Origin: CBDFHV01 sp965247705
Lineage (GTDB): Bacteria; Pseudomonadota; Alphaproteobacteria; Rhodospirillales; CAMCUA01
Length of the DNA stretch: 64,000 nt
NCBI GenBank assembly: GCA_965247705.1
Contig: CBDFHV010000078.1
Span: 62,001-126,000, forward strand
Direction of reading: 5' to 3'
Below, piece by piece: positions 25,866-35,177 of the stretch (the first letter of the stretch is position 1; every line of letters begins with the position of its first letter). The position numbers were made by a program, and so were the translations under genes. Under the pieces are notes generated by a model. The model searched no databases and was not told the origin of the DNA. It saw nothing but the letters and a program-made list of their open reading frames with translations.

Positions 25866-26777
25866 CTATTTGAAATAGACGGCCGCGTACGTCTTGGATT
25901 CGGTCCGGGCCACGTTCAGGGCGGCGGCGAAAATGACCGCGCCGCCGACCCAGGTCCAGGTCCCCGGTATCTCGAGGAAAAACACGTAGCCGACCAGGGC
26001 GGCCCAAACCAGCTTGGTAAAGTCCAGGGGCATGAGCACGCCGACGTCGGCCATCTTGATTCCGTGGGCCAGCGCCAGATTCGCTACCGTGCCCAGCGCG
26101 CCCAGCGCCAATAACCACGCCAACTGCTCCCATGTCGGCCACACCCAGAAGGCCAGGGACGCGACGAACGCCAGGGGAAGGATCACGAGGGTACCGTAAA
26201 ACGTGATGGTCAAACTCGATTCGGTGCGAGTCAGGCTCTTCGTCAAGACCAACACCAACCCCCACGCGGCCGCCGACGTTAGGGCGAGGACCTCGCCCAA
26301 GCCAAGCTCGGCCATTCCCGGTTGCAGCACGATCAACCCACCGCCGATACCCGCCAGGATGGCGACGAACCGCCGCAATTTGAGGGCCTCGCCCAGCAGG
26401 ACCACGGCGAGAATCGCCGCGAACAGGGGCGCGGAAAACCGCAGCGCCGCGACCAGGGCCAACGGCGCCAGGGCGAAGGCCGAATAGATCATCAGCATGG
26501 ACGCGCCGTGCACCCCGCCGCGGAAGAGTTGCAGGCCCAGACGCTCGGTCCTCAGGGGCTGCCAACCGGCATGCACTATCGCCGGCAGGAGGACGACCAG
26601 CCCGAAGGCGCAGCGGAAAAATGCAATCTCGAAGGGATGAAGGTCCGCCGACAGATGACGGATGATTCCGGTGAGCCCGCCCTGACACATGGTCGAGACC
26701 AGGACCAGGGTCATGCCCCTGACAACGTTGGCGGATGCTAAGCTCACGTCATTCGCGGCCCGCGACTGAAATGTCAT
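25866..26777 (-). CDS. EamA/DMT-superfamily permease
   Basis: The 303-residue protein has ten hydrophobic helices arranged as two EamA repeats. The first is FEIAFFRCAFGLVVLLPAIV and FSAPLFAAILAVVLLGEALKLRRF; the second includes AWGLVLVLTKSLTRTESS and LDFTKLVWAALVGYVFFLE. This family exports or imports small metabolites such as amino acids. A later start at the VRGMTLVLV segment is possible because the first 20 residues are polar. The substrate is unknown. Confidence 0.82.
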   Translation of the reverse strand: MTFQSRAANDVSLASANVVRGMTLVLVSTMCQGGLTGIIRHLSADLHPFEIAFFRCAFGLVVLLPAIVHAGWQPLRTERLGLQLFRGGVHGASMLMIYSAFALAPLALVAALRFSAPLFAAILAVVLLGEALKLRRFVAILAGIGGGLIVLQPGMAELGLGEVLALTSAAAWGLVLVLTKSLTRTESSLTITFYGTLVILPLAFVASLAFWVWPTWEQLAWLLALGALGTVANLALAHGIKMADVGVLMPLDFTKLVWAALVGYVFFLEIPGTWTWVGGAVIFAAALNVARTESKTYAAVYFK

Positions 26778-26895
26778 CGCCGCCTTCAGCCCCCAAGACT
26801 CGACAACGCTCAGTCTAGGATTAACCGGTGGAAACCAAAAGTGTTAGTTGCAGCGGCCCGGGTCGATTCCCCCGCATCAGCGGGTCACGAACCGT

Positions 26896-27387
26896 TCAGC
26901 CGCCCGCTCGCCACATGTGGTAGCGGCCCGCGGCAACGCCCGCCGGAAGCGGCTGAGGCCGCCACTGGGACATGCCCATGTCCTGATCGGCCAGGATGAC
27001 GGACCCCGGCGCCAGCAAGGGAACCAGCAGCGGCCCGAGGCGACGGGCGAACGCCTCGCTGGCCGCAGGATCTCCGCTGCCGACGTCGGCGTGGACCAGG
27101 GCGGCCGGTGCGGGCAGTCGGACCTTGGCCACCGGCAGGGTCTCCAGCATGTCGCCCAGAATGAGGTGATCTGCATCGGGTAGGCTGCCCGGATGGGCCG
27201 CGACCTGGCGCTCGAAAACGAATATTTCCCGATCCGGCAGGCGCTCTCTCAAGTGATCGAATGTGCGTCCGTTGCCCAACCCCAGTTCGACCACCGGTCC
27301 GGACAGGTCGGCGATCAGACCCGCGGCATGGTCCAGGCAGGCGCGTTGGGCCTCCAGGCGCCGAATGGCGCTGTCAAGGCGACTCAT
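26896..27387 (-). CDS. small class I SAM-dependent methyltransferase
   Basis: The 163-residue protein has the SAM-binding motif VVELGLGNGRTFDHLRERLPDREIFVFERQVAAHP at about residue 32. AALVHADVGSGD follows as the second strand, and PLLVPLLAPGSVILADQDM as a later strand. It resembles a compact alphaproteobacterial family named only as S-adenosylmethionine methyltransferase. The substrate is unknown. It is divergent from another methyltransferase-like gene at 27459, with 71 bases between. Confidence 0.75.
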   Translation of the reverse strand: MSRLDSAIRRLEAQRACLDHAAGLIADLSGPVVELGLGNGRTFDHLRERLPDREIFVFERQVAAHPGSLPDADHLILGDMLETLPVAKVRLPAPAALVHADVGSGDPAASEAFARRLGPLLVPLLAPGSVILADQDMGMSQWRPQPLPAGVAAGRYHMWRAGG

Positions 27388-27458
27388 GGCGTCGGAATCT
27401 CCTCTGTCATCGGCCTATGATAGTCTGCCGCCCCTGTCAGGTGTGAAGGGCGAGTTGG

Positions 27459-28313
27459 GTGGCGGGCAAACGACTTCGACGGATGGCCATGGGCCTGACC
27501 ACGGTGACCGGAATCCGGCGCCGGGGTTTCTTCATCCCCCACCGCCACGCCGCGGCAATCGACCCCGCCGGCGACCGACGGCCCTATGGGGCGGTCGAGA
27601 CCCTCATGGCGAGCCGCCGGCACGCCTTCACGGACATGCTCGCCCGAATCGATGGATACGCCGACATCCTCTTGGCCCTGGACGGATCGCCGCCGGAGCC
27701 GCGCTGGCAACAGGACTGGTTTCCCCGCACCGACGGGGCGGCGGCCTACGCCATGGTTCGGAGCCTTGCGCCGCGGCGAATCATCGAAGTGGGATCGGGC
27801 CACTCGACCCGCTTCGTGGCGCGGGCCGTACGCGACGCCGACCTGGACACGCCCATCACGGCCATCGACCCCGCGCCACGGGCCGATATCGGCCAATTGC
27901 CGGTCACCGTTGTTGAGACGCTCGTCCAGAACGCCGATCCAGCCCTGTTCGCCGCGCTGGGTGCCGGGGACATCCTGATGGTGGATTCGAGCCACATCCT
28001 CATGCCGGGGACGGACGTGGACCTGATGTTGAACCGGGTTCTGCCCGCTCTGCCGGCCGGAGTCCTGGTCCACATCCACGACATCTTTCTGCCCGATCCC
28101 TACCCGCTCGCCTGGTCCTGGCGGGGCTACAACGAACAACTGGGCGTCGCGCCCTTGCTGATCGGCGGTGCGTTCGAGGTGCTGTTCTCGAGCCACTACG
28201 TCCTGACCCGCATGGCGGATGCCTGGCGGCAGACGGTCCTCGCCCGCCTGCCATGCCCCGATGGGGCCCTGGAAAGCGCACTCTGGCTGCGCAAGGTCAG
28301 CGGGTGCGGCTAG
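27459..28313 (+). CDS. class I SAM-dependent methyltransferase-like protein
   Basis: The 284-residue protein carries RRIIEVGSGHSTRFVARAV near residue 107, the SAM motif I, then DTPITAIDPAP, the acidic second strand, and DILMVDSSHILMPGTDVD. A long C-terminal part has VHIHDIFLPDPYP and WRGYNEQ. It resembles the Methyltransf_24 type often found with sugar or polyketide genes. A GTG at 27459 has GAAGGG about nine bases upstream; the ATG at 27483 is an alternative with a poor ribosome site. Its last 17 bases overlap the opposing cytochrome gene. Confidence 0.7.
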   Translation: MAGKRLRRMAMGLTTVTGIRRRGFFIPHRHAAAIDPAGDRRPYGAVETLMASRRHAFTDMLARIDGYADILLALDGSPPEPRWQQDWFPRTDGAAAYAMVRSLAPRRIIEVGSGHSTRFVARAVRDADLDTPITAIDPAPRADIGQLPVTVVETLVQNADPALFAALGAGDILMVDSSHILMPGTDVDLMLNRVLPALPAGVLVHIHDIFLPDPYPLAWSWRGYNEQLGVAPLLIGGAFEVLFSSHYVLTRMADAWRQTVLARLPCPDGALESALWLRKVSGCG

Positions 28314-28971
28314 GTACCGTGCCCAGCATGCGGCGGCGGAACTCTTCGGGGACGTAGAACAGGCGGTCGTTGTCGGCGACGGCGCTGTGGCATTCGTCGC
28401 AGAAGTCGACCTTGTCGGCGTTATCGCCGGTGCTGTCGCCGAGCAGGCTGCCGTCGGGCATGATCATGAGGTAGCGCCAGTCCCCATGGTCCGGTCGCTT
28501 GCCCGCGGCGAGCTTCTCCATGATGAAGAGCGCTCCGCCAAACACCCCGCTGTCGGAGGTGACGGTGAAGCTGTCCTTCGCCAGCACCGAGCCGGCGGGC
28601 AGGGTCTCGCCGGCCTTCATGGCGCCATAAGTCGCCGCGCCCCGGGGATTGGCGTAGTTGTTGACGTATCGGTTGCCATGGGTAGCGGACCGGTAAGGGG
28701 CTTCGTTGAACCGCCGCCACTTGAGGTAGGACTTCGCCGAGGGATCGCCGGAAGCGCCATATCCCTTGGCCATGTCCCGGGCGATGTTGTCGTAGACCGC
28801 CAGGGCGTCGGTCTTGCTCAGCGCGGCCGGCCGTTCGATCTTGAAATGACGGTTGACCTTCATCGGGTCGTCTTTGCCCTGCGCCTGGGCCTCGGGACCC
28901 GGATCGAGGGAAAACACGGCCAAGAACGTCAAGAGAAGGGCGGGGCTTCGAAGCACGGCATTGACTCGCAT
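28297..28971 (-). CDS. exported cytochrome P460-like protein
   Basis: The 224-residue protein starts with a signal peptide ending near EAQAQGK. The core YRSATHGNRYVNNYANPRG and the C-terminal CDECHSAVADNDRLFYVPEEFRRRM fit the P460 family. In that family CxxCH near the end binds haem c, and related enzymes oxidise hydroxylamine or handle nitric oxide. The CDECH is at about residues 191-195. The ATG at 28971 has GGAG six bases upstream and gives the signal peptide. No hydroxylamine or nitrite genes are near, so the role is uncertain. Confidence 0.78.
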   Translation of the reverse strand: MRVNAVLRSPALLLTFLAVFSLDPGPEAQAQGKDDPMKVNRHFKIERPAALSKTDALAVYDNIARDMAKGYGASGDPSAKSYLKWRRFNEAPYRSATHGNRYVNNYANPRGAATYGAMKAGETLPAGSVLAKDSFTVTSDSGVFGGALFIMEKLAAGKRPDHGDWRYLMIMPDGSLLGDSTGDNADKVDFCDECHSAVADNDRLFYVPEEFRRRMLGTVPSRTR

Positions 28972-29128
28972 GCGGGAACTCCACAACCGCGATGGCCCCC
29001 GCTCCGGCAGCCCGATGGCACACTCCCTACCCCTCGCCATGGAGAGTAGGCCTTCATGGGGCACGGTTACAGAGGCGAAGCACCAGCGTCACGGTGTCTT
29101 GAAGGGACGTGAACCGGCGACGCGAAGT

Positions 29129-30316
29129 TTACAGATTGGCGTAGGGGTCGGCGGCGTCGCGCAGGCCGTCGCCAAGGAAATTGAAGGCCAGGACGGTGAC
29201 CACCACCGGCAGCATGGGGAACATCAGCCACGGATAGAGGGCCACCGCTTCGATGTTCTGAGCTTCCGCCAGCAGCACGCCCCAACTGGTTACCGGCGGC
29301 CGCAGGCCGAGGCCCAGGAAGCTTAGCGCCGTTTCGCCCAGGATCATCGACGGTATGGAGAGGGTCGCGGACGCGATCAAATGGCTCATGAAGTTGGGCA
29401 GCAGGTGGCGTGCGATGATGCGGCGGGGGCGCGCACCCATCAGGTTCGCCGCCGCACAGTAGTCCTCTTCGCGCAGCGCCAGCAGCTTCGATCGAACCGC
29501 GCGGGCGAGACCCGGCCAGTCCAACATGCCCAATATAACCGTGATGCCCAGGAAGACGAGGATCGGGCTCCAGGTCACGGGCAGGGCCGCCGACAAGGCC
29601 ATCCACAGGGGAAGCTCGGGCAGGGAACGAAGGATCTCGATCGCCCGCTGCACCACATTGTCGACCCAGCCGCCGAAATACCCGGCCAGTCCGCCGAAGG
29701 TGAGCCCGAGGACGAAGCTGATGGTGATGCCCAAGAGACCGACCGTCAGGGAGATGCGCGCGCCGTAAAAGAGGCGCGAGAACATGTCCCGTCCCAGGCG
29801 GTCCGTTCCCATGATGAAAAGGGTGCCGTCCTCGGCCGGGCAGAGCAGGTGAAAACTGCCGGGGATGAGCCCCCAGAACTCGTACTCATCCCCAAGGCAA
29901 AAGAATCGCAACGGGCGGACCGCGTCGGTGTCTTCGGAATACTCCCGCCGCAGGGTTTCCATGTTGAGGGTCTGATTCAAGCCATAGACGAAGGGCCCGT
30001 GGAACTCGCCGTCGTGGAACAGATGCACGGATTGGGGCGGCGCGTAGATGTAGCGGCTATGGCGGGTCTCCAGCTCGTACGGAGCAATCACCTCGCAAAT
30101 CACGACGGCAAAGTAGCTGGCCAGCAGGATAAGGCCCGCGAATACGGCCACCCTGTGGCGGCGGAAACGCCACCACATCATGCGCCACTGGGACGCCATG
30201 TAGAACTTTTCCTGGTCCGGGCTCAGGGCCTCGATGGCATGGGGATCGAACGGCGCTTCGGATACGTAGTGGGGAAGGGTCTCCCCAGAATCGCCCATGA
30301 GGATCCGTTCGCTCAC
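29129..30316 (-). CDS. family-5 ABC importer permease 2 with large periplasmic insertion
   Basis: The 395-residue permease has a first membrane helix at about residues 45-70. A long extracytoplasmic insertion follows (SRYIYAPPQSVHLFHDGEF and FVYGLNQTLNMETL), and then the usual helices with GTDRLGRDMFSRLFYGAR and the EAA-type loop AANLMGARPRRIIARHLLPN. Typical DppC-type permeases are about 300 residues and lack the insertion. The insertion recalls the permeases of oligosaccharide transporters of this family, from memory only. A GTG start overlaps the previous stop by four bases (GTGA). It is the last gene of the unit. Confidence 0.83.
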   Translation of the reverse strand: MSERILMGDSGETLPHYVSEAPFDPHAIEALSPDQEKFYMASQWRMMWWRFRRHRVAVFAGLILLASYFAVVICEVIAPYELETRHSRYIYAPPQSVHLFHDGEFHGPFVYGLNQTLNMETLRREYSEDTDAVRPLRFFCLGDEYEFWGLIPGSFHLLCPAEDGTLFIMGTDRLGRDMFSRLFYGARISLTVGLLGITISFVLGLTFGGLAGYFGGWVDNVVQRAIEILRSLPELPLWMALSAALPVTWSPILVFLGITVILGMLDWPGLARAVRSKLLALREEDYCAAANLMGARPRRIIARHLLPNFMSHLIASATLSIPSMILGETALSFLGLGLRPPVTSWGVLLAEAQNIEAVALYPWLMFPMLPVVVTVLAFNFLGDGLRDAADPYANL

Positions 30317-31311
30317 CGCCGCGTCCCTCCCTGCAGGCGGATTCGTGGATCCAGAAAGGCGAGCAGCACGTCGGACAGAAACATCCCGGCAACCGTCAAC
30401 ATGGCGAGGAACATGAGGAAGGAACCGGCGAGGTACATGTCCTGGCTCTGCAGCGCGCTCAACAACATCGGACCCGTCGTCGGCAGGGACATGACCATGG
30501 AGACGATTACCGAGCCCGACACGACCTGGGGCAGCATGTTGCCGATGTCGGCGATGAACGGGTTGAGGGCCATGCGCAGGGGGTACTTGATCAGCAGCCG
30601 CCCGTCGGGCAGGCCCTTGGCTCGGCCCGTGACCACGTATTGTTTTTGCAATTCGTCGAGCAGATTGGCCCGCAAGCGCCGAATCATGCCCGCCGTTCCC
30701 GACGTCCCGATGACGAAAACCGGCACCCACAGATGCTCCAGTACCGACAGGGCCTTGCCCGTCGACCAGGGCTGTTCGAGATATTTGGGTTCCATCAGTC
30801 CGCCGATGGAGGTGCCGAACATCTGGTTGGCGAAGTAGAGCAGGATCAGCGCAAGCAGGAAATTGGGAGTCGCCAGGCCAAGGAACCCCATGAAGGTGAG
30901 GCCGTAGTCGCCCCAACTGTATTGATGGGTGGCGGAATAGACGCCGATCGGGAACGACACCACGTAAATGAAGAGGATCGTGGTGAAATTCAGCACCATG
31001 GAAAGCAACAGCCGGTCGCCCACCACGTCGCTCACCGGCAGGTTGAATTCGAAGGAATACCCCATATCCCCCTGCAGCAGACCCAGCAGCCACACCAGGT
31101 ACCGTTGGACCAAGGGTTTATCGAGGCCGTACTGGGCGCGCAGGAAGGCGATCTTGGCCGGGTCGACGGCCTCGCCCTGGCTTTGAAGCTCGTTGATGTA
31201 GGTGGACAGGTAGTCTCCCGGCGGCAGCTGGATGATGGTGAAAACCAGGGCACTGATCACCAGCAAGGTCAGAATCATCGTCAGGAAGCGACGGGTCAGG
31301 TAGTGCAACAT
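30313..31311 (-). CDS. family-5 ABC importer permease 1
   Basis: The 332-residue permease begins MLHYLTRRFLTMILTLLVISALVFTIIQLPPGD, the standard start of DppB/OppB-type permeases. It has PLVQRYLVWLLGLLQGDMGYSF and the EAA-type loop VVTGRAKGLPDGRLLIKYPLRMALNP. The first permease pairs with the second to form the membrane channel. It starts 42 bases after the binding-protein stop. The substrate could be peptides or oligosaccharides. Confidence 0.87.
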   Translation of the reverse strand: MLHYLTRRFLTMILTLLVISALVFTIIQLPPGDYLSTYINELQSQGEAVDPAKIAFLRAQYGLDKPLVQRYLVWLLGLLQGDMGYSFEFNLPVSDVVGDRLLLSMVLNFTTILFIYVVSFPIGVYSATHQYSWGDYGLTFMGFLGLATPNFLLALILLYFANQMFGTSIGGLMEPKYLEQPWSTGKALSVLEHLWVPVFVIGTSGTAGMIRRLRANLLDELQKQYVVTGRAKGLPDGRLLIKYPLRMALNPFIADIGNMLPQVVSGSVIVSMVMSLPTTGPMLLSALQSQDMYLAGSFLMFLAMLTVAGMFLSDVLLAFLDPRIRLQGGTRR

Positions 31312-31353
31312 GACGTTGAGCTTGACCTTTGGGCTGGATGTGCCGGTGGGGGG

Positions 31354-33267
31354 CTAGCGACCCGCCGCCAACCAGAACTGGTCGGGGCGGTATATGCCGA
31401 GATGAGCGCCCGGGTCCCAGTTGTAGACTGCCTTCTCCGGCACGTTGCGCAAGCGGTTGCTGACAACGACCGGTTGCATGATCCCGGCCACGGTGCCGAT
31501 GGTAAGCACGTTGTCGGCGTGGATCGAAAGCATCTCGCTCCAAATCTGCTCCCTCTCCTTATCCGTTTGGGCGACGCGCCAGGATTTTTCCAGCTCGGCC
31601 AGTCGCTTCGCGGCGGGCATGTCAACCGCGTCCCCGGCCCGGCCCAGGGTCTGGTAGTGCTGTCCCCATTTGGGCCATTGCAGATGCTGCTGGTTGGTGG
31701 GCGCCAGTTCGGCGGGGCTGGACGTCGCGGCGGGAATGCCGTTTTCCAGGCCATACCAGACGGACATCACGGTGGAGCCCGCGAACACGCGGTTGCGGAA
31801 CACTTCGCGCTGCAAGGGCTTGGTGAACAGCTTGATTCCCACCTTGCGCCATGAGTCGCGGATAAGTTGGAGGATGTCAGTCGCCTCCGACGGGACGTCG
31901 GCGACTTCGACCACGATTTCCATCGGCCGCCCGTCCGCCAGCAAGCGGATCTTATCATCGTTGCGCTTGGTAAGACCCAATCCGTCCAGCAACTTGTTGG
32001 CCCGCTTGAGATCGAACTTGGCCCACTTCCGCGAATAGGCATCCTTGTACAGGGGACTGTCAGGCAGCACCGAGTTGTTCCCCGGCAGCCCCAGCCCGAA
32101 GTAGATCACCTGGTTGATCTCGTCCCGGTCGATGGCGAGTGACAGGGCGCGCCGGTAGTTCGGATCCCGATTCAGCTTTCGCCACGCCGGGTCCTCCGCG
32201 TTCAGGTTGGGAAGCAGCGCCATCTGGGAGCCCTTGGCGGTACGCCACAAGTGCACTTTGAATTTGCCTCGCTTTTCGCCCCGCTTCAGAAACGTGTAGT
32301 TGTTGAAGGCCAGTCCCCGCGATTGGAGATGCGCTTCGCCGGCGCCCGCCTTGGCGGGGATCAGCTTCGAATTCGCGATCGTGACGTTGATGCCGTCAAG
32401 GTAGGGAAGCTGGCGCCCCTCCTCGTCCACTCGGTGATAGAAGGGATTGCGCTCGAAGACGAAGCGGTCCGCCGGCGTACTGGTTGTATTCACCCACGGC
32501 TGCAACGAGGGCATGGCGGGATTTTCGTTCTTGTAGGGTTTGTCGAAAAAGAAGTGCAGCGCCACCCAGTTGCGCTGACCGAACGCCTTGATCTTCTTGT
32601 CGAGTTGCTCCTTGTCGGCGTACTTGACGTGGAACTGTTTCAAATATTCTGACGGCCGGTAGATGAACGTGGGTCGCGCGCCGGCCAGTCCGGGCAGGAA
32701 AAAAGGGTTGGGCTTTGACCAGGTGTAGCGAACCGTTTGGGGGTCGATCACTTCGAACGTCGCCGTCTCGCCGTCGACGATCATCTCCCGAGGCGGGCCA
32801 CCGGCGGTGAAGTCCTTGTTGGTGACCATGTCCTCCCAGTAGTAGCGGAAGTCCTCGGCCGTGAACGGCTGACCGTCCGACCAGCGATGACCCCGGCGAA
32901 GGTGAAGGGTGAAGATCCGACCGTCCTCGACCTCGAACTTCTCGAGGACGTCCGGCACCAGTCGAAACGCGGTGTCATAGCCCACCAGCCGGGCATAGCC
33001 GTAGACCACCAGTTGGCGGACATCCTTGGATCGGGACATGATCATGTCGATGCGGCCGCCAAGCTGGCCCGCCTTCAGTTTCGTGCCGTCGAAAGTCACC
33101 ACTAGGGGGCTCTGGGGCAGGCGCTCGGTCACCGGCGGCAGTTTGCCCGACGCCACCGCGTCCCGGTACATCGGCGTCTCGACAAGGTTGGCTGGCCTGT
33201 CCGCCCAAGCACCGGTGGCGGCAAGGACGGCGGCGCACAAGGCGACGCAACGCAGGGTCAGTTTCAC
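31354..33267 (-). CDS. family-5 extracytoplasmic solute-binding protein
   Basis: The 637-residue protein has a signal peptide ending ATGAWADRP and the family-5 binding blocks. These are LVPDVLEKFEVEDGRIFTLHLRRGHRWSDGQPFTAEDFRYYWED at about residue 105 and DPNYRRALSLAIDRDEINQVIYFGLGLP at about residue 370. It is larger than DppA (about 535). The GTG start overlaps the ATPase stop by four bases (GTGA) and has GGAG upstream. It would deliver the substrate to the two permeases that follow. The size and insertion suit a larger ligand, which is inference. Confidence 0.87.
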   Translation of the reverse strand: MKLTLRCVALCAAVLAATGAWADRPANLVETPMYRDAVASGKLPPVTERLPQSPLVVTFDGTKLKAGQLGGRIDMIMSRSKDVRQLVVYGYARLVGYDTAFRLVPDVLEKFEVEDGRIFTLHLRRGHRWSDGQPFTAEDFRYYWEDMVTNKDFTAGGPPREMIVDGETATFEVIDPQTVRYTWSKPNPFFLPGLAGARPTFIYRPSEYLKQFHVKYADKEQLDKKIKAFGQRNWVALHFFFDKPYKNENPAMPSLQPWVNTTSTPADRFVFERNPFYHRVDEEGRQLPYLDGINVTIANSKLIPAKAGAGEAHLQSRGLAFNNYTFLKRGEKRGKFKVHLWRTAKGSQMALLPNLNAEDPAWRKLNRDPNYRRALSLAIDRDEINQVIYFGLGLPGNNSVLPDSPLYKDAYSRKWAKFDLKRANKLLDGLGLTKRNDDKIRLLADGRPMEIVVEVADVPSEATDILQLIRDSWRKVGIKLFTKPLQREVFRNRVFAGSTVMSVWYGLENGIPAATSSPAELAPTNQQHLQWPKWGQHYQTLGRAGDAVDMPAAKRLAELEKSWRVAQTDKEREQIWSEMLSIHADNVLTIGTVAGIMQPVVVSNRLRNVPEKAVYNWDPGAHLGIYRPDQFWLAAGR

Positions 33268-35177
33268 GACAGGGTCTCCATCGTTGCGGGTATCTCGTGG
33301 GCACGGACGAAATGGCTCTGGCCCAGGGAAATCATTGGCGGATGCCCGGAATCGACCACGCCGAAGGGGTGGGGCCAAGCCCTGGGGTCGGAAGCCCGGC
33401 CCTCCATCAAAGCCGAAAAGTCGAGCCGCCGGTCGGGGTCCGCATACGGCACGGCGGCCAGCAGGGTTCGGGTGTAGGGATGAGCCGGATTGCGGAACAA
33501 CACCTCGCGCGGTGCCGTCTCCACCAGCCGGCCGGCGCACATAACGGCGATGCGTTCCGCCATGTAGTCGACGACCGCCAGGTTGTGGGAAATGAACAGG
33601 TAGGTGAGACCCAGCGCGTCCTGCAAGTCCTTCAGGAGATTGAGGATCTGGGCCTGAACCGACACATCGAGGGCGGAGACCGGCTCGTCGCAAAGCAGCA
33701 GCCGCGGCCGCAGGGCCAGCGACCGCGCGATGCCGATGCGTTGACGCTGTCCGCCGGAGAAACTGTGCGGATAGCGGTTGAGGTAGCGGGGGTCCAGTCC
33801 AACCAGCTCCATCAATTCAGTGACCATTTCCCGCCGCGTCGCGGCGTCCCCCGAGCCGTGGATCACCAGGGGTTCGGCGATGATATCGAACACGGTCATG
33901 CGCGGGTTGAGGGAGCTGAAGGGGTCCTGGAACACGTACTGAATCTTGCGCCGGAACGGGATCATGGCCTTGTCGTTCTTGTCCAACAGATCCACTTGCT
34001 GTCCGTCGTCGTTGAAGTAGATCTCGCCCGAGTCGGGATCGATGGCGCGCATCAGCACCTTGCTGAGGGTTGTCTTGCCGCAGCCGCTTTCGCCGACCAG
34101 GCCCAGACACTCACCGGGATGGACCTCGAAGCTGACGTCATCCACCGCGATCACTGAATCTTGGGGTGCGAGGGTGAGGAATCCATGGCTCTTTCGGATC
34201 GAAAAGCTTTTGGTGATGTTGCGCACATCCAGCAGCGGCATGCCGTTGGTCGGCGCCGCGAAAGCCTCGCTGCTCAGCATGTGGCCCATCCGGGGCTTGA
34301 TCTCGCGGACCGGAGTCAACCGCTCTCCCGGCTTCATGTCGAAGTGCGGCACCGCGTTCAGCAGCGCCTTGAGATAGGGGTGCGTCGGCCGTTCGAAGAT
34401 GTCCCGCAACCGGCCGCTCTCCATGACCTCGCCGTGATACATAACCACCACTTCCTCGGCCACGTTGGCCACCACCCCCAGGTCGTGGGTGATGATCAGC
34501 ACCGCCATGCCGATTTCCGCCTGCAGATCCTGAATGAGCTTGAGGATTTGCGCCTGGATGGTCACGTCCAACGCCGTGCTGGGCTCGTCGGCGATGAGAA
34601 GGGAAGGCTGGCAGATCAAGGCCATGGCGATCATGGACCTTTGTCGCAGTCCTCCGGATAGTTCAAAGGGATAGGTGTCGTGGGCTCTCGACGGGTCTGG
34701 AAAGCCCACCAGGCGCAGCATGTCCACGGTCAGCTCTTGGGCCTCCGCGCCACGGGCGCCGCGATGCAGTTTCAGGGCTTCGCTGACCTGATCGCCCACC
34801 GTGTGCAGCGGCGAGAGCGACGTCATGGGCTCCTGAAATATGATCGAGATGCGATCCCCGCGAATGCGCCGGTAGTCTTGTCCGCTGGGGTCCAGGGGGA
34901 CGAGGTCAACGGCGTCCGGACGCCCATGGACATCGCCCGGGCCCAAGGCCAGGGCGGGATCGGCGAACAGGATCTGGCCGCCGGTAATCCGGGCCGAGCG
35001 TGGCAGGATTCCCATGATTGCCTGGGCAGTGACCGACTTGCCGGATCCGGATTCCCCCACCAGAGCGACCGTGGAACCGGGTCGCACGCGGAACGAAATC
35101 CCCTTGAGAGCCTTGACGGTTCCGGCCTGGAGCTGGAACTCGACCTGGAGGTCCCGGACCTGCAGAATATCGCTCAC
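33264..35177 (-). CDS. family-5 ABC importer ATPase with two fused ATP-binding domains
   Basis: The 637-residue protein joins two ATPase domains. The first has Walker A GESGSGKS near residue 43, signature LSGGLRQR and Walker B LLIADEPSTALD. The second has GESGCGKT near residue 365, signature FSGGQRQR and LLLCDEPVSALD. Both keep all catalytic residues, unlike the divergent exporter at 42199. Fused DppD-DppF proteins of the YejF kind are known. The C-terminal TRTLLAAVPYADP segment is the usual peptide-type extension. A GTG start overlaps the previous stop (GTGA). Confidence 0.9.
   Translation of the reverse strand: MSDILQVRDLQVEFQLQAGTVKALKGISFRVRPGSTVALVGESGSGKSVTAQAIMGILPRSARITGGQILFADPALALGPGDVHGRPDAVDLVPLDPSGQDYRRIRGDRISIIFQEPMTSLSPLHTVGDQVSEALKLHRGARGAEAQELTVDMLRLVGFPDPSRAHDTYPFELSGGLRQRSMIAMALICQPSLLIADEPSTALDVTIQAQILKLIQDLQAEIGMAVLIITHDLGVVANVAEEVVVMYHGEVMESGRLRDIFERPTHPYLKALLNAVPHFDMKPGERLTPVREIKPRMGHMLSSEAFAAPTNGMPLLDVRNITKSFSIRKSHGFLTLAPQDSVIAVDDVSFEVHPGECLGLVGESGCGKTTLSKVLMRAIDPDSGEIYFNDDGQQVDLLDKNDKAMIPFRRKIQYVFQDPFSSLNPRMTVFDIIAEPLVIHGSGDAATRREMVTELMELVGLDPRYLNRYPHSFSGGQRQRIGIARSLALRPRLLLCDEPVSALDVSVQAQILNLLKDLQDALGLTYLFISHNLAVVDYMAERIAVMCAGRLVETAPREVLFRNPAHPYTRTLLAAVPYADPDRRLDFSALMEGRASDPRAWPHPFGVVDSGHPPMISLGQSHFVRAHEIPATMETLS

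Noticed and set aside
25798..25881. A 27-codon frame between the DMT and MFS genes
   Set aside because: It overlaps the end of the DMT gene on the other strand and has no good ribosome site.
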